The notes under the pieces are model-generated. The model had not been told where the DNA came from. It saw nothing but the letters and a program-made list of their open reading frames with translations, and ran no database searches. Below, in pieces: positions 23,880-33,917 of a DNA stretch of 64,000 nt. The DNA comes from Macrotis lagotis. Taxonomy: Eukaryota; Chordata; Mammalia; Peramelemorphia; Peramelidae. Made by a program: the position numbers and the translations under genes. The stretch is from positions 224,709,564 through 224,773,563 of the forward strand of contig NC_133663.1 of NCBI RefSeq assembly GCF_037893015.1, written 5' to 3'. Within the stretch, counting starts at the first letter, position 1. Each line of letters starts with the position of its first letter.

Positions 23880-24150
23880 AAAATTGTCCCATTTCATTCT
23901 GACCTGTCCTCACCTCTCCATCAAATTCCTAATAATCCTATGCATTACTTCTAGTGGTAAATTAAACACATACATGTTGTTTCTCCTAATGGAATATAAA
24001 CTCATTTCAACCAGGGAATTATTTCATTCTTCATATACATATACATATACATATCTATATATATCTATAGATATATAGATATATATAATAGATAGTTCCT
24101 GAAACATAGAGGTGGCTAATATATAGCTGTTGAATGATTGATTGACAAGG
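23880..24150 (+). repeat. L2 3'-end fossil with (TATACA)n
   Basis: 'TCTCCTAATGGAATATAAAC' and 'AGTTCCTGAAACATAGAGGT' are the L2 ending, split by a TATACA/TATATC-rich microsatellite at about 24,034-24,090. 'TGTTGAATGATTGATTGA' closes it. Confidence 0.65.
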
Positions 24151-24579
24151 AAAGTTAGTGCCAGTGAGGGGAAGATATAGGACAGCTTTGGGATGGGAAA
24201 GGAGCACTGAAGGAAAGGTAGGAGTATGGGGGAGCAGGTCAAAAACAAATTGCTGCCTTCCCAATTTTGTCGAAGTTTAGGTCCATCTTAAGATGGCCAA
24301 CCCAAGAGAATATCATTCCTATTCATTTAAAGGGTCCTTAATTAGACAGAATCCTTGGTAGATAGGAAGCCATGTTTCTTGACTATAGCTTGGTTGCCTA
24401 TTCCTTAGTCAATATTGTCTATTGACAAAGTAATCAGTCAACATATATTTATTAAATTCTTTTGGAAAGAAATAAGAGTTGGCTTTATATAATGGGACCA
24501 TATGAGTTTGTGCTGATATGATCACCAAACAGGATAATATTGGAATTTCAAAATTGAGTAGATTAAAACTCCTGAATCA

Positions 24580-24900
24580 TGAACTCTAGAGGGAGATTTG
24601 AATCTAGATCCTCTGACTGTAAAGTGACAACTTGCTCTACTACGCTACATTGACCAAGGTCTGATTCTACAGCACCAACTCCAATCCTCTACTTCCTAGT
24701 ATCCCATCCTTCAGTCATAGAGCATCACAGATTTGGATTTGGAAAATACCTTAAAAGCTGAAAACCCCCTGAATTTTATATAGAAGGAAACTTGGAACCA
24801 GACAGGATAAAAAACCTTCTGCTGGTTAAGTAGGTAATAAATGGTTGATATAGCATTTGAACCCAAGTTCTGTTCTATTTGAAGGCACTATACAGATTCA
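24580..24900 (-). repeat. CORE-SINE fragments (antisense)
   Basis: Two decayed copies: 'GAGATTTGAATCTAGATCCT' (24,592) and 'GCATTTGAACCCAAGTTCTG' (24,854), each near a tRNA-like head on the minus strand. Confidence 0.5.
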
Positions 24901-26142
24901 AATATAAGCAAAAAAGAATAACAGTCCATGGTCTTTTGGAGCTTATGTTTGGAAGAGGAAAAAATCATTAAAGGGAATCTAAAAAATGGGGGGATTCATC
25001 AATATTTCCATATACTAAAATAATTCACTACCTTTCAAAACTGGCATCTTAGAGTACAAAGAGCTAATGAATTACATTCTAGCCAGTTCCCTCACCTTTA
25101 TGTGAAAATTGTTTCAGACCAAAGTTCACTGTATTATGGATGACAGACTACATCTTCCCTACTCAGGCAATCTTCTGCTTGAATCAAACTGAAAGGAACA
25201 TTTGTTCTATGTAGAGGAAGTGCGAGGGTAGAGAATAAGCAAGCATCTGGCACATCACTCCCAGTTGGGTTAAAGAAAGAGACAACAATAAAATCAATGA
25301 GTGATTACTGAGATGTGCGCATATCTACCCAATTTAATACACTGCAATTATGTAATTTTAGGAAAAAATGAAATGAAAAACATTAGCAGCTTGAAACTTG
25401 AAGGTGAATTAGTGGCTCCATGAGGTTGCTTGCAAGGGGCAGATGTCATGGAGTTCAGTTCATGTTCTTCCATGTAAAAGTCCCATACCAATTTACCACC
25501 CTCTGAGATTGATATGCAGGGTTTAGACACTCACTCAGAATGATGCTGTTTATCTCTTAATACCTGTGGTTATTGATATCTCAGTTCAATGTACTACTCT
25601 GGGGAATTTTACGTAAAGAACAGGATAAATAGTTCTGTAGAATGCTAATGCACAAAATGAAGAAGATTCTTTGTGATGTCATTAATTGTGATTTTTTTTA
25701 ATCTCCAAGGGATGGGAGTAGCAGAGTGGGTATATCTATACCTGTATTTGATATTTGGTTGAATCTGCTGCTTTTGTATTTATTTAGATTCCTTAGTGAT
25801 TCAGACACTAGAACCAAAGGACTGAAAGGGACCTTGAATAGCTGTTCTTCCTTTTCATTGGTCCTCAGGGAAGGCTGTTCCAGAAACATCAGAGATAAAT
25901 TTCAGCTTACAAAAGATGTCTAACAAAAAGAAGAGAGCCAGAGAATATATACATACATATGTTTATACATAGTGACCAATAACTACTATACATGTGCATA
26001 TATATTAATGTGCATGTATATATGTGTATATATTTGCAGGCTACCTTCATATAAGTGTAAATATTACACATAGATAATCATATCCTACATATATTTGTAG
26101 ATACATATGTATATTTATTTATTTATATAGACACATTAAAGG
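24901..26142. other. No gene recognised; AT-rich tract at the end
   Basis: No coding signal. About 25,945-26,130 is a TATA/CATA-rich tract. Overlapping frames at 25698-25923 on both strands have no known domain. Confidence 0.45.
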
Positions 26143-26520
26143 ATTAACTTTAAGAGGATCAGAATGACATCACTAAGTTAGAGTCAAGTTATAATGTCTC
26201 TGTGACTGATCAGACCAAATGAGCTCAGAATGCTCCGTCACAGTCTTACCCAAATAGTCCATTTGGGGCAGATTCTCTAAATTTTTACATCTTGAGTTTC
26301 TTTTGAGCTACTTCAGTTCTGCTTTGTTCATAGAGCAGTGCCTTCTCTAACAAGAGCAAACCTAGCTGGAAAGTCCTTTACTAGTATTTCCCATGTCTCC
26401 CTATACATTCCAAAGTTCTTCAGAGAGTCCTTGAGAATGTCCTTGTATGACTTCCTCGTAAGCACTTGTCTTGTGTGAGGGCTCCATAAAACCATTTTTA
26501 GGCAAGTGTTATGTTTGACA
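26143..26520 (-). pseudogene. 3' end of zinc-finger-type LINE (antisense)
   Basis: Minus-strand 3' part of the LINE family at 44.0-45.3 kb. On plus, 'AGAATGACATCACTAAGTTA', 'TTGAGTTTCTTTTGAGCTAC', 'TCTGCTTTGTTCATAGAGCA' and 'AAGTTCTTCAGAGAGTCCTT' correspond to the same positions at 1,228 and 57,768. On the minus strand this is the RT C-terminal region (AQKKLKM- and LYEQSRIEV-like residues). Confidence 0.65.
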
Positions 26521-26967
26521 TTTGATCAACAAGGCCAGTCTATTGGAGATGTGTTCTCTGCAGTAGAGTTTGTATACACATACTTACAGACACTACATAT
26601 ATACAAATATATGCGAAGTAGTTTGGGAGGGAGAACATTAACAGCAGGGAACCAGGGAAAATTTCTTGTAGAAAATTGTGCTTTAGCTGCATCTTTAAAG
26701 AAGAGAAGTACTCTATGAGGCTGAAGTAAGAACATGGCAGTGTCCTAGAGAAGAAATAGGTTTGATTTCAGTTCTTTATCAGTACATGTACTTGAGTCAA
26801 ACTACCAGCACCTTCATAATAATCCCCTAAGATATATCAGGCATTTACTAATGCTTCTCTTGGTTTTACAACACCTTCAGGATCCAAGTGGATGGAACAA
26901 GGGCAAAGAAGTAGTCAAAAGCCTTCCTAAACCTGTGCACAATGAAGGTCAAAAACTAATTTGTCTT
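26521..26967. other. No gene recognised
   Basis: Unassigned DNA up to the HAL1 copy B target site. Confidence 0.4.
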
Positions 26968-26982
26968 AGAGTCATAGAAGGA
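26968..26982. repeat. Target-site duplication of HAL1 copy B (with 30204-30218)
   Basis: 'AGAGTCATAGAAGGA' here and 'AGAGTTATAGAAGGA' at 30204-30218; 14 of 15 bases agree. The 9-10 bases between this copy and the recognisable element start near 26,992 may be untemplated or divergent. Confidence 0.85.
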
Positions 26983-27137
26983 GAAGCTAATTAGTGGGTG
27001 GAACCAAGATGGCGACAAGAGAGGACCATCTCTTAGGTGTTCTCTTAAAACTTATAAAATAAGGACTCTAAACTAAAATTTCGAGAGATAGAACCCACAG
27101 AGGGACCCAGTGAGGCAGTTCTTCTACTCAAGGTAAC

Positions 27138-27620
27138 ATGGAAAAGAGCAGAAAGGCTCTTCTCCCCGGGGTTGGAGGGGCCGCCTGCCAGAGTGAAAGA
27201 ACTTCAGCCTCCCGGAGGCAGCCCCAGGGTGCTGGGAGCCACGGCTCACAGCAGCAGGGGAGTTTCCTGAGCTATACCTTGGGGAACACCAGGCACAACC
27301 TGGGGGAACAGGGGACTCTGCTAGAGAGAGCATGTGAAGCCCAGCCCTCAGGGCACACAGCCAGCAACGTGGTCTTGCAGCAGCCCAGATCCGGGAAACA
27401 GAAGGAGGTGGAGCTGGTAAGCAGGAGTGCCCCAGGGCATGAGCCCATTGAACCTAGAGAGGGGAGTGAAGAGAGAGACTGCAGAGCTCTGCCCTCTGTC
27501 CCTGAAACAGGATGCTGGGGTTCTGACCACATTCAGATCCTGATTTCAGTCTTGCCCCCCACCATAGAAGAGCAGGGCACCCCTCCACCTCAGCCCTGTG
27601 GCAGAGGGGGGCGTTTATAG
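27138..27620 (+). CDS. Upstream open frame in HAL1 leader (160 codons), function unknown
   Basis: An uninterrupted frame from ATG 27138 to TAG 27618-27620, in the GC-rich leader, in the same reading frame as ORF1 but separated from it by stops. The predicted peptide is Gly/Ser/Glu/Gln-rich without membrane segment or known domain (MEKSRKALLPGVGG at the start, GHEPIEPREGSEERDCRALP in the middle). Parts of the frame stay open in copies A (8429-8109) and C (35397-35152), with the shared GHE..EPR.GSEER motif. At the position of this TAG, copies A and C have TGG, so the stop may be a private change in copy B. It could be leader sequence that is open by chance because of its GC content. I do not claim a protein is made. 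Confidence 0.3.
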   Translation: MEKSRKALLPGVGGAACQSERTSASRRQPQGAGSHGSQQQGSFLSYTLGNTRHNLGEQGTLLERACEAQPSGHTASNVVLQQPRSGKQKEVELVSRSAPGHEPIEPREGSEERDCRALPSVPETGCWGSDHIQILISVLPPTIEEQGTPPPQPCGRGGRL

Positions 27621-27725
27621 TCATTCACAGACCAGGAGGGAGGACAGAGCCTCACACACTGAGATCCTTGTGGGAATGTCCCAAAAGCTCAGGAAGCACC
27701 CCCAAAACAGGATTAGGCTGGGAAA

Positions 27726-28812
27726 ATGAGCAAGCAGAGAAACAAGAGGAACACCATTGAGAAATATTTTGCCTGTGAGACCAAGAAGGCTCAAAACACT
27801 CAGTCTGAAGATGAGGAAGCACAAGCTCCTGCATCTAAAGACTCCAAGAAAAACAGAAATTGGGCTCAGGCTATGACAGAGCTCAAAAAAGACTTTGAAA
27901 ATCAAATGAGAGAGTTAGAAGAAAAACTGGGAAAGAAATGAAAGAGATGCAGGAAAAACATGAAAATGAAGTCAGCAGCTTAGTCAAGGAAATCCAAAAA
28001 AATGCTGGAAAAAATAGCATGCTAAAAACAAGCTTAGGTCACATGGATAAAACAGTTCAGAAAGTTATTGAGGAGAAGAATGCTTTAAAAAGCAGAATTG
28101 GCCAGATGGAAAAAGAGATAGGAAAGCTCTCTGAGGAAAACAAATCTTTCAGACAAATAATAGAACTCAGGGAGATTGATAAATTTATGAGAAATCAGGA
28201 CTCAATACTTCAAAATCAAAAGAATGTAAAATTAGAAGAAAGTGTGAAACATCTCATTGAAAAAAATAACTGATATGGAAAACAGATTTAGGAAAGATAA
28301 TATAAAAATTTTTGGAATACCTGAAAGTCGCGATCAGGAAAAAAGCCTTGACATCATTTTCAAAGAATTACTGCAGGAAAATTGCCTTGATATCCTAGAA
28401 GAAAAGGGCAAAAATAGAAATGGAGAGAATCCACCAATCTCCCTGAGGAAGAGATCCCAAAAAACCAACCCCTAGGAATATTATAGCCAAATTCCAGAAC
28501 TCCCAAGTCAAAGAGAAAATATTACAAGCAGCCAGAAGGACACAATTCAAATACTGTGGAGCTGCAATCAGGATCTCACAGGACTTGGCGGCAACTACAT
28601 TAAAAGTTCATAGGGCTTGGAATATAATATACCAGAAGGCAAAAGAGCTTAGAATGCAACTGAGAATCAACTACCCAGCAAAACTGAATGTCCTCTTCCA
28701 GGGAAAAAGATGGACTTTCAATGAACCAGGGTAATTTCAACTGTTCCTGTTGGAATTGCCGGAGATGAACAGAAGCTTGGATCTTCGAATACAGGACTCG
28801 GGTGAAGCATAG
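27726..28812 (+). pseudogene. HAL1 copy B ORF1 (L1 ORF1p-like), broken
   Basis: L1 ORF1p-type RNA-binding chaperone. Start ATG 27726 (MSKQRNKRNTIEKYF), stop TAG 28810-28812. Coiled coil from about codon 50 to 175 (MKEMQEKHENEVSSLVKEIQ, then IGQMEKEIGKLSEENKSFRQ), RRM-like part (NIKIFGIPESRDQEKSLDII), then C-terminal domain to the terminal SGEA-type residues. At least three frameshifts: about 27,930 (one A lost against copy A), about 28,266 (extra base in an A-run), and about 28,450-28,480 in an A-run. The total, 1,087 nt, is slightly longer than copies A and C. It keeps segments near 28,745-28,790 that are deleted in A. Non-functional. Confidence 0.88.
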
Positions 28813-29322
28813 AGAGTGGAGGAGAAGGGGAAAATATGAGGGACTTAATAATGATGAACTGCATGTATTCCTGCATAAAAAATGATATTGATAATACTCA
28901 TATGAACCTTCTTAATTAGCAGAGCAGGTACAAGGAGCTTTTATAGTTGAAACACAGGAGAAAGCTGAATTTGAAGATAATATATGGTGTAAAAATGGAG
29001 TCAATAGAAAAAAGGGAAATGTAATGGGAGAAAGAAAAAGGAGAGGGGGAATAGGCCAAGATATTTCATAGAATAAGATTTTTCTTTACTATAATGAGCT
29101 ATTGCAATGATATGGAAGGGGGGAAGTCAAGGGGGAATGAGGGAATCTTCACTCTCATCAGAGGTGGCTAGGAGAGGAAACAGCATATATACTCAATGGG
29201 CTATAGACATGTGGAGTAAGAAGGAGAGAAGGGGGACAAAGGGAAGGGGTGGGGATGTGAATGATGGAGGAGAGGATGGACCATTGCGGGAGAGTGGTCA
29301 GATATAAAACATTTTATTTTTT

Positions 29323-29464
29323 TACTTCTTGCAAGGGGCTGGGATTGGATGGCCTGTCTGGGACCATAGGGCCAGGTTGATGCTGGGCCTAAGGGGTGGT
29401 AGGGGGGCTCAGGGCCTCTTGACCCCTGGGCCAGGGATCTGTCTGCTGTGTCACTCAGCTATCC
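29323..29464 (-). repeat. SINE-derived block 1 inside HAL1 B
   Basis: Antisense to HAL1, as in copies A and C: 'CTTGCAAGGGGCTGGGATTG' at the left end and 'GCTGTGTCACTCAGCT' at the tRNA-like head. Confidence 0.8.
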
Positions 29465-29680
29465 TACAGAAGAGTCAGATTGAAAGGAGAGAGAAAATAT
29501 AGTACATGATATAGGAGAAATGCCAAAGGAGGGAGTTGTGATCAGCGATGGCAATGGTGGAAAAATATGGAAGTAACTTTTGTGATGGACTTATCATAAA
29601 GAATGTGATCCACCCACGACAGAGTTGGTGGTGTTGGAACAAAGACTGAAGCACATTTTTTATTATCATTCTTTTTTGGC

Positions 29681-29817
29681 GGGGTGCAGGGCAAATGGGG
29701 CTGGATGGCCTGTCCAGGACCGCATAGCAGGGTGACCATTAGGTGTCTGAGAGCAGATTTGGACCCGGATGCTCCTGGCCCAAGGGCAGTGCTCTGTCCC
29801 CCACCCAACCACCCCTA
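29681..29817 (-). repeat. SINE-derived block 2 inside HAL1 B
   Basis: 'GCAGGGCAAATGGGGCTGGA' at left, then 'GCAGATTTGGACCCGGATGC' (B-box region). Same position in all three copies. Confidence 0.85.
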
Positions 29818-29877
29818 CTATTATTACTATTTTATTTTATTTTATTTTGAGTCTTTTTTGTCTTTTTTTTTTTTGTT

Positions 29878-30008
29878 TTTCAGGGCAGTGGTGTTGGGGT
29901 GGCTTGCATGTCACACAGCTGGGTGATTGTTGGGTGTACGGGGCTGGATATGGGCTCAGGTGCTCCTGGCTCCAGGGCTGGTGCTCTGTCCACTGTGCCA
30001 CCTGGCCA
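29878..30008 (-). repeat. SINE-derived block 3 inside HAL1 B
   Basis: 'CAGGGCAGTGGTGTTGGGGT' to 'TGTCCACTGTGCCACCTGGC'. Same order and orientation as in A and C. Confidence 0.85.
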
Positions 30009-30203
30009 TACCTATAATTATTACTATTATTTTTATTAATTTTTAGTTTTAATTTTTTTCTCTCCCCTTTATAGCTCAAGCAAGTCTATATTTTTGGGGG
30101 GTGAGGGGGTATTTTGTTTACTCTTAAACAAGAATATTTTATTAATGTATAAAAAAACCATTATTTGTACAAAATGAGAATAAATAAATATTAAATTTAA
30201 AAA

Positions 30204-30218
30204 AGAGTTATAGAAGGA
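30204..30218. repeat. Target-site duplication of HAL1 copy B (right copy)
   Basis: Partner of 26968-26982, directly after the A-rich 3' end. Confidence 0.85.
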
Positions 30219-31392
30219 TACCAAGGCTTGCTTGCATGTCTACATAGTGATTGCTCAGTTATCAGTAATTGTAGAACAGATAAGAAACCCTAAATCACTT
30301 TTCAAAAAATCTATTTACTTCCATTAAACTCCATGGGATTGACCTTTCTTTTTGCCATTAAAATGATAATTTTAGCTTTAATGGAAATCAATCACATAAT
30401 CCAAAATATCATAATTGACTTTTTTAAATAAAGAAAAATACAGGAAAAAAGAAAATGAGTATTCATTATTTATCTATTATGTGGAAGAAAGAGAGGAAGG
30501 AGAATGGAAAGGAGAAGAGAAAGGAAGAAAGAAGGAAGAGAGAAGAACGAAAAGAGGCAAGAAGGAAGAAAGGAAGATGTAAATTGGGATGAATGATAGG
30601 TATATATGGATTACCATTGGAGCTAAGCTATGCTTGGGCTGCTCTAGGTCAAACTGTGAGAGGAGAGAAAGCAAGGGATAAGAAAAAGGAGGTTAAGAAA
30701 AGAGAGTATAGAGAAGAAAGAACAAAAAAGATTTCTATTTGGGTGAAAATTGACAAATGTCACTTTGTAGCAATAGCACAGTATCTTGACTAATCCTCTA
30801 CTTTGGGGGGGAGGGGATAAGAAGAGAGAGGGTTCTGATTTGATTGCTATATCATCATTGTGGAAAAATCCTAATGTGAAAACTCTTCCCCTCAACATAG
30901 ATCAATCGTCCTATGCAACTTATAGTCTTAGCGAATTGCCTTGGGTGCACTTGATGAGGAGGCCTACAATTGGCCTGATGGTCATAGCAGAATTTGTTTA
31001 TCTAAAGTAGGGTTAGGACACTGGACCTATGGTTTTATTACATTGACATTTTTTCTGGCATTTGTTTGGCAAAAATTTTGGTCATAGAGTAACCAGTGTG
31101 AAATAACAGATGAGAGACAGAATATCAGGAGACCAGTGACTTCAATGTAAAGACAAGGATAAGGAACAATGGTAGAAAAATGTTAGAAAATCTGACTTTG
31201 TAGGAGAAATGATGTAAACTCCAAGAAGCCTCATGGTTGCAGAGCAATTAAAAGATAATAGAAGAGAAATGTGTTACTGGAATAGGAGGTAGTTTGAGCT
31301 TGCATCAAAAGTGAAGGATGGATGGATTTTGTGCTTCACTGACACCCACACAGTATCAAGAGTGCAAAAGGCAGTGTGGGAATGGTGACAAG
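30219..31392. other. No gene; homopurine tract 30481-30580
   Basis: About 100 bases at 30,481-30,580 are almost pure purine (GAAA/GGAAG-type). A second purine-rich stretch lies at 30,655-30,735. No coding signal; the other sequence is unassigned. Confidence 0.6.
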
Positions 31393-31522
31393 GCAGGCCT
31401 TGGCATTGGGAGGACCTGAATCTTGTCTTTCACACTTTAGTAGCTGGGGGATCCAAGATAAATCACTTAAAAAAACAACAACAAAAAACAGCCCTGTCTG
31501 ACTCTATTTCCTTTTTTGTATA

Positions 31523-31566
<44 letters not shown>

Positions 31567-31658
31567 TGCTTACCTTTCAGGAATAGTTGTGAGAATAAAA
31601 TGAGATAATATTTGTAAAGTGCTGTGCAAATATTAAGCATTATGCAAATCCTAGGTGC

Positions 31659-31694
<36 letters not shown>

Positions 31695-31695
31695 C
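31393..31695 (+). repeat. CORE-SINE with internal (AAT)n and terminal (ATT)n
   Basis: Head-body 'GGCATTGGGAGGACCTGAAT', tail 'GTGAGAATAAAATGAGATAA' and 'GTAAAGTGCTGTGCAAATAT'. An (AAT)n array of about 14 units (31524-31565) and an (ATT)n array of about 12 units (31659-31694) are complementary to each other. Confidence 0.65.
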
Positions 31696-31860
31696 TGAGC
31701 CACTATTATCTCTAAAAGGGAGTTAAGTAACACTTCACAGGGTCCTTGTGAGGATGAAATGAGATAATGTGTTCAAAGTGTTTTGCAAATCTCAAATTGC
31801 TCTACAAATGCCAGATATTAAGATATTGGTTACTATTATTACGATGATTGTGATTATGAT
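31696..31860 (+). repeat. Second CORE-SINE tail
   Basis: 'CTTGTGAGGATGAAATGAGA' and 'CAAAGTGTTTTGCAAATCTC' repeat the tail of the preceding element in tandem, then a GATGATT-rich stretch. Confidence 0.55.
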
Positions 31861-32553
31861 GACTTGATGATTGTGATGATGATGATGATTGTCATGTCTC
31901 TAGATGAAGACTCCCAGCTTATCTGGTAAATTACATATAAAGAATTAATGGATAAACAAGGATAAGAAGGAGTGGCTGAGTTGTGATCTCTACTTTTGAA
32001 ATATCCATATAGATGAGACCACAGAGTTATTGAAGTAAATGAATAAGATAGAAAAAAATTACTTTTCTAAGAATTAGTCATGTTAAAATAGAGTGAACCT
32101 GCTTAAAGGTGGTGGGTTTCCCTTTGCTGAGTATTTTCAAAAGGACTGCTTCCTGTGTGATACTGTAGAAGGAATTTTTGTACAGGCTGGACCAGATGGC
32201 TTCTGGGGTGCCTCCAACTCTGAGATGCTCTTATTCTGATTTTGAATTCAAATCCCTTCTGTGAAGCAAGCAACTTTAGAGATAAAAACCAGTCCCAGCC
32301 AGAGTTGTCAGCACAAAGAAATGAATGCATAAGCAGATGAGGAGTCCTATCAGGGTAGAGTCCTCCAGGCAAAGGTGTTAAGGGTTTTTAAAGGGCAGTG
32401 GAACCAGGTCTAAGAGGCATCTAGTGAGCAAAGAAGTATGCAGCAGAATTCAAATTATGATGAAATACTGCTTTTTGAATATAGTCTACTGCTTTTAGTC
32501 GGTATGCATAGGGATTATTATATTTTGGGGTTAATAGTTTAGAAAGCAATGTA
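31861..32553. other. No gene recognised
   Basis: Unassigned DNA between the CORE-SINE pair and HAL1 copy C. The minus frame at 32103-32372 has no known domain; part ('GGCTTCTGGGGTGCCTCCAA') resembles a SINE/CR1-type tail. Confidence 0.4.
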
Positions 32554-32568
32554 TAATATTTAATTTCT
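32554..32568. repeat. Target-site duplication of HAL1 copy C (with 35735-35749)
   Basis: 'TAATATTTAATTTCT' at 32554-32568 and 35735-35749. All 15 bases are identical, the best preserved TSD of the three HAL1 copies. Confidence 0.93.
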
Positions 32569-32748
32569 TTTTAAAATATTTATTCTCTTTTTTGTACAAA
32601 TAATTTTTTTATAAATTAATAAAATATTCTTGTTTAAGAGTAAACAGAATACCCCCTCCCCCCACAAAATATAGACTTGCTTGAGTGATAAGGTAAAGGG
32701 GAGAGAAAAAAATTAAAATTAAAAAAATAATAGTAATAATTGTAGGTA

Positions 32749-32885
32749 TGGCCAGGTGGCACAATGGACAGAGCCCCAGCCCTGGAGCCAGGAGCACTTG
32801 AGCCCATATCTGGCCCCATACACCCAGCAATCACCCAGCTGTGTGACATGCAAGCCACCGCAACCACACTGCCCTGGAAAAACCA
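32749..32885 (+). repeat. SINE-derived block 3 inside HAL1 C
   Basis: 'TATGGCCAGGTGGCACAATG' head and 'CACCCAGCTGTGTGACATGC' body; antisense to HAL1. Confidence 0.85.
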
Positions 32886-32935
32886 AAAAAAGAAAAAAAA
32901 AGGACCCAAAATAAAATAAAATAGTAATAATAGTA

Positions 32936-33068
32936 GGGTGGCTGGGTGGCAGACAGAGCACTGGCCCTTGAGCCAGGAGCACCCGGGTCCAAATCTGGCC
33001 TCAGACACCCAACGATCACCATGCTATGCGGCCCCAGGCAGGCCACCCAGCCCCATTTGCCCTGCACC
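32936..33068 (+). repeat. SINE-derived block 2 inside HAL1 C
   Basis: 'GGGTGGCTGGGTGGCAGACA' head, 'GGGTCCAAATCTGGCCTCAG' B-box region, 'CAGCCCCATTTGCCCTGCA' end. The clearest of the embedded blocks, used for the substitution comparison in the findings. Confidence 0.87.
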
Positions 33069-33284
33069 CTCTCCAAAGAATAATAATAATAAATGTGCTT
33101 CAGTCTTTGTTCCAGCACCACCAACTCTGTCACGGGTGGATCACATTCTTTATGATAAGTCCATCGCTAAAGTTAATTCCATATTTTTCCACCATTGCCA
33201 CTGATGATCGCAACTCCCTCCTTTCGTATTTCTCTACTACCATGTACTATATTTTCTCTCTCCTTTCACTCTGACTCTGCTGTA

Positions 33285-33405
33285 GGGTAACTGAGTGACA
33301 CACCAGACAAATCCTTGGTTCTGGGGCCAAGAGGCCCCAAGCTCCCCTACCACGCTCTGGCCCTATTGTCCCGGAAAGGCCATCCAATCCCAGCCCCTTG
33401 CAAGA
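33285..33405 (+). repeat. SINE-derived block 1 inside HAL1 C
   Basis: 'AGGGTAACTGAGTGACACAC' head and 'CAGCCCCTTGCAAGAAGTAA' end. Shorter than in copies A and B through an internal deletion. Confidence 0.8.
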
Positions 33406-33917
33406 AGTAAAAAGGAAAATGTGTTATATCTGACCACTCTCCCCCCATGGTCCATCCTCTCCTCCATAACTCACATCCCCCCCTTCCCCCTTTCCCCCCT
33501 CCCCCTCTCACTGCAGATGCCTATACCCCATTGAGTATATATGCTGTTTCCTCTCCTAGCCACCTCTGATGAGAGTGAAGATTCCCTCATTCCCCCTTGC
33601 CTTCCCCACTTCCATATCATTGCAATAGCTCATTGTAATAAAGAAAAAAACTTATTATATGAGATATCTTGGCCTATTCCCCCACTCTTTTTTCTTTCTC
33701 CCATTACATTTCCCTTTTTGTCTATTGACTCCATTTTTACACCATATTTTATATTCAAATTCAGCTTTCTCCTGTGCTTCAACTATAAAAGCTTCCTCTA
33801 CCTGCTCTATTAACTGAGAAGGTTCATTGGAGTATTATCAGTGTCATTTTTCTATGCAGGAAGACATGCAGTTCATCATCATCAAGTCCCTCATATTTTC
33901 CCCTTTTCCTCCAATCT

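Larger units (their letters stand above)
26983..30203 (+). mobile_element. HAL1 copy B: full-length ORF1-only L1 relative
   Basis: Plus-strand copy of the same 3.2-kb element as at 5,483 and 32,569. The 5' end 'GTGGGTGGAACCAAGATGGC' opens a GC-rich leader holding a long upstream frame (27138-27620). ORF1 (27726-28812) is broken by indels, and there is no ORF2. The 3' region carries the three antisense SINE-derived blocks and ends in 'AATAAATAAATATTAAATTT' with a short A-rich tail. The 15-bp target-site duplication shows both ends are original. It lies about 2.35 kb from the oppositely oriented copy C. Inactive; mobilised in trans by L1 (inference). Confidence 0.9.

Noticed and set aside
27000..27620. 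CpG-rich promoter and first exon of a host gene
   Set aside because: The same GC-rich segment is the leader of all three HAL1 copies.
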